A DNA stretch of 64,000 nucleotides from Gyrodactylus bullatarudis (Eukaryota; Platyhelminthes; Monogenea; Gyrodactylidea; Gyrodactylidae). Every line of letters starts with the position of its first letter. The first letter of the stretch is position 1. The DNA is taken from the NCBI GenBank assembly GCA_012064415.1, contig SSNU01000249.1, positions 248,001 through 312,000 on the forward strand, given 5' to 3'. Shown piece after piece: positions 56,401 to 64,000 of the stretch. The translations under genes and the position numbers were made by a program. Under the pieces are notes generated by a model. It ran no database searches. It was not told where the DNA came from and saw only the letters and a program-made list of their open reading frames with translations.

Positions 56401-59400
56401 TTTAAAGAATATTCGTTCCTAATTCTTCAATCATTTAAAAATTAGTTCAATTTTGAAATGGTAGATTTATTTCTGAATTTAGATAAATTCTTAATTAGTT
56501 TTATAGTTCAAGATTTTGCCTTTTATTCTTTCACATGAAATATATTTTGTTGGTCGGCGAAAAATGTATAAAAAATACATATTACCTGATACATACAAAA
56601 CTGAGAGTAAATATTAGTTTTATCTATCTCTCTCATTTAGAAATACATTCCTTTTTTGGGTCAATTGAGATCAGCATTAATTGTGAGAGATAGATTTGCA
56701 ATAATCAATAAGATACTGAATGTATTTCATTTTTCAAAAAAACACTATCGATGTGTTCCATAATGATGATACTTGATAATATCAAGTGTATCTCCAGAGT
56801 ATCAACATCTTTTTCTAATGCTAATGTTCTTTTCATTCCATCTATCTTGAATGAGTGAAAGAGAGTGGTGGATTTGATGATACTCTTTAGATCAAAAGGG
56901 TTTGCACTACTACTGCTAAACTTGTTTCTCTTAGTTCACATTAAATTCTTGCTAAAAATAATGATTTTCATTACTACTCATACTGATACTTGTGGGGTTT
57001 TCGAAGTTTTTTTCTCAAATGACCTACACCAATAGCTTAGGAAATCAAATAAAAATACTGATTTATTGTCCTTTCATTCTCCATTTTCGATTAATTCAGT
57101 AAACCCTTTTTTGTGATTAAACTACTATGTATCCTGAGAAAAATAATTGGTCATTACTGTTGATAATGATATTTAAATTTGGTGATATTTAAGAAGACTA
57201 ATAATACAATCATTTTGCTAATTTATTCTAAAAAAAATTTATTCAATAAGAAAATAAATAACGATTTTCAAGTGAATATCATCTCTTTCATTCTATTCAA
57301 CTCAACAACATTTTTCTTAGTTTTGATCAATAAAAATAAAATTCAAATTACTTTTCTAGTAAATGGTCATCAAATCGAGAATTATTTTCACGTAAAACAT
57401 CCGAGCAGTTGGATTCCAGCCTTGCCTTTCTCGAGTCTCGAGATCAATTCCGATTCAAGTCGGATGACCTCGAGGGTCGTCTTACTGAAGTGGAAAAGAG
57501 AATCGATCATTACATTACTCACTACATGAAGAGAAATCTTCGTGTAGTACCTGAACAAATTAAAAAAGATTATTCCTCCCTATGCAGACTGCAAGAGACT
57601 TTCTCGGCTCTCAAAGAAGAAGTAAATTCCGATGAGTATCTAGCCGATAGAAAGGCCCACATATTATATCGCATCAATGTTTCAATGAATGATGCATTCA
57701 AATTATTGAGTGATACTATGAAGAAGAATGGCATACGTCTAGATACAATGGGCTCTGTACTTAGTCTGGCATGTTCGGCCAGTCAAATGAATATCGATCC
57801 CAATGTAAATGAAAACATTAGCTCAATAAGTTCAATCTCCAATACAACCTCCAGTCAGGAATATCCAGACTTATATCAGCATAAGAATAATCTACAAATA
57901 TTAGAGCAATACTTTGAAAGTTACATTGATCGCTACAAGAAAATGACCGGGCTGCCAAGTTCACGGGAACGTGATCGTAGAATTGAAAAAGTCAAGGAAC
58001 AACTACTCCTTATTAGTAAACTTGTCCATCCCACAACGAAATTCACCACAATTGTACCTGAAGATAATTTGAAGATGTACTTTCTCACTTGGGAAAAGAA
58101 GAATATGATCGCATCAGATGACGATGTGGACGAGGGAAAACTAGAAAAGATTATTCAAGAACACTTGAGTAAAATAAAGATATCAGACACAAACCAGCCT
58201 GACGTCAACAACACCCGAAACTCTCCACCCATCGGGGCTCCTGGTAATTTAAGATCTGGTGATAGCTTCACATTTTCTACAACAGGTTGGTCTCTTACAA
58301 GCCCTATATAAATACTCAACTTTAGACTTTTTACTCAAAAATTTAATAACAAAGTCTTACATGAAAAAAATATACAATACCATTTTCGAGTTATTCGGTA
58401 AAAACTGAAAACCCAACTTGCAAAAGATTGGTAGAAATAAAAATTTTCCTTACACTCTTTTGTCAAGAATTTAATCCTGAAAAATATTGTGCCTATTTTT
58501 TTCTATCTCGTTCACGTTCTTCATTATAGAATGACTAAACCGGGATTTCATTTTTCACTTAATAACTCGAAAACTGTATTATAGAATTTCTTAAGATGGA
58601 AATATTTGAAATCAGAAAAATATTCTCTACTGCACTTGAAAATGTATGATTGTTTAAAATAATTACTTTAAAGTAATATTAACAATTTACTTATGTATTA
58701 TTTTGATTATTAATAATGAAAATATTCTGCATAGGAACCAATGGATTTGATGGAGACTCTGGCTTGGGTGATCATTCCAAAGTTCCCGATGACCATAATC
58801 AACCCGGTTTATTTTGTAAACCGATCCATTCAACTCCGGAACATAAACAGAAATATTCTAACGCATCTCTTAGAGAGTCGCCGGATAACTTTAAATCCTA
58901 TCATGATTATCGAAAGAATCCCGATGAAGATTCTAGGCATATCTCACAAAATATGTTGAGGACTTTTGAGCAAGAACCGGATAGCTCCACTATATCACAA
59001 GAATCAAGAATTTCTCTATATCTACGTGAGACAAACACTCCAAAGCAGACAGTTATTCCTGAAGACACCATTCAGATCAACAAAAACAACAATAATATTT
59101 ATGAATCTGAACTGAGAACAGAGTATGTTGCTATTTTTACCCTTTTCTTTGTACTTTCTCTAATCCCTACCTTTTTCGTATAGATCTCATTTTGAATCTC
59201 CTTTCAAAGTACCTGAGTTGCCCAGGAATGAAAATTCAATGAGTAGTCTTAATGGCCTTAAGAAGCAAAACTCTTTCTCCCCTTCAAAGTTGAATCGCGG
59301 GTCAGTTAGACTGAGTCATTGTCTAAACTTTATAAATTATCAAACTTTATTTTTTTAAGTATTTCTTTGCGTAGTCAAGAGTATAATTTCCGTGAAGGTC

Positions 59401-62400
59401 AAAGTCTCCCAGTGGAACATCAGATATCCCCTTTGAATTCTATTCGTCAGACTGCAACATCAAATTCTCTATCAAACTCTACAAACTTTGATGGGGAAAA
59501 CAATCATCCCTGCATTAATGATCGCTTTTGCAAGTTGTGGATCCTACGCGTTCTCAAGAACTACAACCGACTGCCAAGATCAGAGGTTAAAGATCACATC
59601 CTACAAAATGACTTTGAATGTCTCGCAAAGGAAATTTGCGGTTATTGTGATGGTTATCTCTCTGATGATCTCAACTACTCTCAGCATAGAGATAAGTCAA
59701 AAGAGTAAGAGTTATTTGTTATTCATATTTCTCTCTATTTTATGTGTACATTTAAAAAAGGTATTATAAATGCATCTAGTGCATTATTAGTTCCTTTCAA
59801 TGCAAAACCTGATTTACATATACATGACATAATCTAGAGATGAATGAGAGAAGTCTTCTATTGATTACTCAATCCTCGCTACCATTTTCACTTGATTCAG
59901 TTGATTTATGAAAAATTAATGATTACTTGATAAATTTGAAAAAAATCATTTATTACAATCAGGTGAAATCATAAACTTGTGGGTTGATAAAAAATGCTAT
60001 CAATAATATTTGTGAGTATTTTTCCTTTCTTTCCAAAACTGTGTTTCGATTTGTCTATATTTATATATATAATAACAATTGTTAACAAAGTAAAAAATGT
60101 CCAAGCAATTGCGTATAAATAAGGAGTAATTTAGTAATAAAAAAACTAAGCATTCTTCCATATTAATTATTCGGCGTCTTCCAGCAGAGTACAATAAATC
60201 TTCCTATTTTAAAATGAAACATTGTATTCGGTATATATCCAAAATAAGAAGCGAATTGTCCCAGTACTATTACTACATGCCACATTGGCCCATCGATACC
60301 CTGTAAATATTGCTTCAATTCTCTTGCAACCTGTTCCAATTTGAGATCACCAGAAGATAACTTATTCTGTACTTCTAATGGGGCGCGGACAAAATTGATT
60401 ATCTTCAACTTCATATCCAATGGCATATCCTGTGTGATCACCTCTATATCCTTTGGTAATTCTCTAGCTTCACCTGATGTGGTCGTCGACATGTCGAAAT
60501 TATTTTTCTCTCTTTCTTTCGGTAGTCAATTTATATATATTTATTTATATAAAAGGTATATATACAAAAAGTCCTCTCTTTCTCTCACTTGATTTATTCA
60601 CCAGAGAGTAATTTTTCTGAAAAACTCATTCGTTGTCTTTCTCTTTTTATTTTTTCTTCATTCGAAAGACTTATGTTAATTTGTAAACATCTTTCTAACA
60701 CAATACGTGCTCGTATATGATTGTGTGTGTGTTTGTGTGTCTGTGCGTATTTCGATCTTCTCAATTTAAAACCAGTGTGTCATATTACGTCAATTCTGTA
60801 AGCCATAATTCTCATCAAAGTCTATTTTTACTCTCTAGAACTCTAAGGAGAATGAGGGGGGGGGGTGTATTCGCTAAGGTGAATCATCATCATCCTAATT
60901 TGAAAATACCTCTACATTCTCAAGACCCATTCTGGTTTTGTATATGCGAGTAAAAAATGAAACACAGATCTACTTGACCATATAGAGCCTGATTCAAGAT
61001 TGAGTATCCTCACTGCAGCACAAACACACACACACACACGCTCTCGGGGGTTTGGAGGTATTTATTTTTATTATTCTCTATCTCTCTCTATTGATTATTG
61101 ATAAGAGCACCACTCTCTTTATTTATTTATATACTGTAGTTATAAGTTTATCTCGATGCATTTTGTCTTTTATGCAAATTCCAATGTAATTAATTCATTT
61201 TCGACTCTTGTGAATTTTTATTCCTCTCTCTCTCTCTCTCTTTCTCTAGCTGAGGTAATGTTTTGTTTGTTCTACTTCTTCTTATTATTAACATCATTAT
61301 TACGATTGCACTTTGACGTGTGAAGAAAATATCCCAAATTCACCATTTGTGTTTCTACAAACTTGAATACATTACTCAAGGTTTAAAATTTTTTCAGGCC
61401 TCATTGAAATTATGTTCATACGAAAGAATCAAATTAAATACTGGTACTCTTATTTCTTGAATCAATCATAACTAGGGCCACAAATTTACATATTTTACAT
61501 ATCCCAAATCTTGGCTCAGCTACTTATAAAACGTAGGAATTTCCTTTCAAAAACTTATTTGGCTCAAGGATAAAAATCATTTTAGCACATATTTTTACAT
61601 ATATCTGAGCTATCAAAATATTATTGTATTCAATTAAATCAAAAGTGAAATGTACAAAATTGGATGAAATTCAGCAAATTCAATCTTCTCTTTTGTAAAA
61701 TACCTTATTTTAATAATAATTTTCAAAGATTAATTCTATTACTGTCTACCTGAACTGTTTTTAGTGGAAAAAATTTTTAATTTGAAATTTTTTTTTTTTA
61801 AATATATTCAACTTTTTTGAAAATTAGTCTCTTAACTTCTAATGATATAAATATTTTTTATAATACCCAAATTATGGTTGAAATGAAAATATTGAGAAGT
61901 TTTTCGAACAAATTTTTGTGGCCCTAGTTATAAATATTCAGTGAAGAACCAGAAAATTTGACAAAAACCAAAGTTCTTAAAATAGTGGTAGATTCGGCTA
62001 ACCTATATTTAGCTGACTACTCATTAGTAAAATGACTATACTATCTTTTTAATAGTTTTAAATACGCACGCTTTATTATCTAAGGAAATTGATAATTGAT
62101 CAAGACACAAGAGATAAATTGATTTAATATATATGGATAGCTAGTTTACAAACGGGGGATATAAAAATGAAATCATGCATGAACCAATCAGAATGCGATC
62201 ATTAAGTCCTTCGCAATTCTTTGATAAAGCTGACTCAAAATGACACAATTCTTTCGAAATTAATGCCAAAAATGGCAATTAAGGTGCTCTAATAAATGAT
62301 GATAATACAGTCTGAATAAACTAATTCAAAATTTAAAGTAACATGGCTCACCATGCAAGTTCAAATCCTACATCCTCATTTAAACTATCGTCGCCCAATA

Positions 62401-63941
62401 TTCAATGAATTTTTACTACATAATCATCAAATTCCCAAATAGAAGATATCAATCGTGGCAAATCTATTTTTCTAAACTTTTTTACAAATCACTTTATTCA
62501 CTTTTTTGTTTGTTTTGAATTTATTTTCATTCCCTATCCCTATATCTTTTTCACTTCTTTACAATTTACAATTTCCTCGAATTATATTTATCAATAAATC
62601 ACTTCTTTCAGTTTTGACTACAAAGTTATTTATACAAGAATTAAGTTATTTCAAATTTAATAATTTACACTTTTCCAACTGTTGAGCTATTTCTGCAATC
62701 AACTAAATTAGTCTAGAAAAATATCTGAATCTTATCGGCCCATTTCTCTATCACCATTTAAGTATAAAATTTATGATCAATCTTCCACGCCGGTTGATTT
62801 TTATTTATATTATCGTTTAAAAAAATCTTTATTAATATAATTTAAACATTTTATTTTCATTCTAGAGACAAGGTTGTTCGAAATGGTGCTAGTGAATCTC
62901 CTCTTGTAGAAATGTTTGATATTAAACCGATCCAAAGTCAGCCTCCTATCCTTACCATGACTAACCCTACAATTCGTCATGATGACTCTAATATAAATAA
63001 TAATAACGATAGTAGTAATCATATACAAACCCATCCAGATATTACACATAAAAGCGTCAACGAGATTCTCAAGCCAAAGATTAGCGGAGAGGAACCGGGT
63101 CGTAGTATTAATATGACTCGAATGCCATTCAGAAAATATTTCCCCAACAACAGCAATTCAAATGTAAACAAAAACACTTTGGGCGAATCCTTTAAAACCT
63201 CATACCTAATGAAAGAATATAATCCCGCATCAACATTAGCTGATACGATAAACAACAATAGACACACGGATCATGTCAGTCTTAGTCAGAAGTACGTTTT
63301 CTAGATTCATTTAGTTCAAATACTCTTCTGAGTACAAAATGCGATAGAGCTAAAAAATTCTGGCTTTTCTTGATATCTTTGCAAATAATTATAAATAGAA
63401 TATCTAGTCTAAAATTGAGCTGAAAAACCGAATGATCAATTATTATTAATCATAAATTCGGATGTGAAATCTTTATTTCAGTAAATTTATGAATCAATTG
63501 GAAAACTTTCTGTTGCCACGTAACCAGAAGATTCAAAAATAAATAGCACATGTTAAAAATTTTATTTTTTGTTCTCATTGAATAAAAATAACTTGTTATC
63601 CTAGAACTACCAATTCTTTGTTTCCCAGTCAAAGTTCCCTTACACCAGACGAAAAAAGTTCTGATTCAATAAATTATCGCAGAATTGATTATCTATCCAG
63701 CAGTAACAACAGTAAAAACCGAGATTACGGTCATTATAATCAGTCCGATCAGCCTCATGACCCATTGACAAATGTACACTATTCCTCAGATGATATGAGA
63801 GTTAATTCTGTTCATACAAATCGACCACAATTAATTCATCGTAAATCTCTCAGGCCCCCATCTATTTACGAGGGTGTGAATGATGCCAAAACTCTTAATC
63901 GTATATACAGGACAGTGCCCAGATCCAGATCAACCAATCAG
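53456..63941 (+). CDS. large Ser/Asn-rich protein, unrecognised, runs off the right edge
   Basis: I predict 13 exons: 53,456-53,485; 53,596-53,754; 54,160-54,297; 54,492-54,514 (23-nt microexon); 54,769-55,071; 55,350-55,415; 55,870-55,923; about 57,409-58,285; 58,735-59,122; 59,184-59,300; 59,360-59,704; 62,866-63,291; 63,629-63,941. It continues beyond the window, with about 1,080 residues here. Phases agree except between 55,923 and 57,409, where a small exon or different border must be missing. It has a basic Ser-rich N-terminus, an acidic/coiled segment (EELKRIKREKNWMEAKNSTL), a helical, spectrin-repeat-like region of about 220 residues (LDSSLAFLESRDQFRFKSD to FLTWEKK), then polar low-complexity sequence with a compact Cys block (NDRFCKLWILRVLKNYNRL, EICGYCDGYLSDDL). 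No signal peptide, no membrane helix. It could be a cytoskeletal or centrosomal scaffold; I cannot name it. Confidence 0.75.
55924..57405. other. intron of the unrecognised gene, missing exon possible
   Basis: The codon phase leaving 55,923 does not fit the frame at 57,409. A short exon of the right phase, or a different donor, should therefore lie in or next to this 1.48-kb stretch. I could not identify it. No repeats were seen. Confidence 0.4.
60163..60492 (-). CDS. dynein light chain (DYNLL/LC8-like), intronless and nested
   Basis: The product is 109 residues against 89 for the ubiquitous LC8. It contains the DLC fold: DIEVITQDMPLDMKLKIINF (helix 1), LEQVARELKQYLQGIDGPMW (helix 2), HVVIVLGQFASYFGYIP (beta strands; the family has WHCIVGRNFGSYVTHE here) and FHFKIGRFIVLCWKTP (last strand). 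The order and spacing are those of LC8, which dimerises and binds short peptides in dynein and other complexes. Divergence is high, so it is a paralogue rather than the core LC8. It lies inside the longest intron of the plus-strand gene in the opposite direction. A TATATAAAT-like stretch lies 40-80 bp upstream of its ATG. The single exon could mean an old retrocopy. Confidence 0.88.
   Translation of the reverse strand: MSTTTSGEARELPKDIEVITQDMPLDMKLKIINFVRAPLEVQNKLSSGDLKLEQVARELKQYLQGIDGPMWHVVIVLGQFASYFGYIPNTMFHFKIGRFIVLCWKTPNN
60717..61260. repeat. microsatellites: (TG)n, G9, (CA)n, (TC)n
   Basis: Short simple repeats occur close together in the host intron: TGTGTGTGTTTGTGTGTCTG at 60,722, a run of nine G at about 60,857, ACACACACACAC near 61,025 and CTCTCTCTCTCTCTCT near 61,229. 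The TG and CA tracts are inverted relative to each other. Confidence 0.85.
61466..61933. repeat. short-TIR element in the long intron
   Basis: ATAACTAGGGCCACAAA on the left and TTTGTGGCCCTAGTTAT on the right form a 17-base perfect inverted repeat, with one or two mismatches as it extends, enclosing about 435 bp of A/T-rich non-coding sequence. It is probably a MITE. The superfamily is unclear. Confidence 0.65.
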
Positions 63942-64000
63942 GTTAGTTTATTATTTTTATAAATTCATTGAAAAATTTCCAACCTACCTTGTCAAATTAA

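Noticed and set aside
57179..57529. 116-codon plus-strand open frame overlapping the start of the helical exon
   Set aside because: It is a different frame from the exon that connects in phase to its neighbour; the first part is intron-like A/T sequence.
60341..60592. 83-codon plus-strand frame
   Set aside because: Antisense shadow of the dynein light chain gene.
62810..63267. Two minus-strand frames of about 80 codons
   Set aside because: Antisense shadows of the 62,866-63,291 exon of the plus-strand gene.
1..64000. CRISPR arrays, operons, bacterial promoters or terminators
   Set aside because: The window is an intron-bearing animal genome; no regularly spaced direct repeats or operon-like gene runs were seen.

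Overview
This is an AT-rich (roughly 70% A+T by eye) nuclear window from an animal, not a prokaryote. Coding sequence is split by introns with GT..AG borders, the recognisable proteins are metazoan (TRPC channel, CSK tyrosine kinase, SLC15 peptide transporter, glycogen branching enzyme, dynein light chain), and the spacers and introns are full of decayed DNA transposons and foldback elements. The proteins are quite diverged and two introns are only 33 and 35 nt. A fast-evolving invertebrate fits, perhaps an acariform mite or another derived arthropod, but the sequence does not settle the lineage.

Layout. Bases 1-13,500 hold no gene I can support; they carry a small hairpin element (3.1 kb), a piggyBac 3' end inside a larger inverted repeat (4.8-5.7 kb) and several copies of one foldback family, including a copy of about 745 bp whose long arms look identical (6.9-7.7 kb). 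Next come (a) a multi-pass membrane protein gene, possibly tincar-like, minus, 13,586-23,926, with a piggyBac remnant and a Tc1-type MITE in its first long introns; (b) glycogen branching enzyme, plus, 24,104-27,852, nine exons; (c) a TRPC channel, minus, 29,281-39,303, ten exons, whose introns hold a foldback, a nested MITE, a Tc1 transposon and Penelope-like fragments; (d) an SLC15-type transporter, plus, 40,132-44,242, with a hAT fragment in its intron; (e) a CSK-type tyrosine kinase, minus, 44,970-53,322, with a second Tc1 transposon in an intron; (f) a large unrecognised Ser/Asn-rich protein, plus, from 53,456 past the right edge, with an intronless dynein light chain gene (minus, 60,163-60,492) nested in its longest intron.

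The main genes strictly alternate in strand (- + - + - +). This gives three head-to-head pairs with short spacers (about 180, 830 and 135-200 bp) and two convergent pairs. No pathway links the neighbours; shared bidirectional promoters are the only likely connection. I reconstructed the exons by reading splice borders, checking codon phase across each junction and comparing with remembered family motifs. No alignment was run. I did not find a convincing new biological system. The most unusual items are the 33-nt intron, the transporter lacking its proton-coupling motif, a MITE whose ends look like outward CCAAT/TATA promoters, the nested insertion that recreates an empty TA site, and a decayed hammerhead-like motif.
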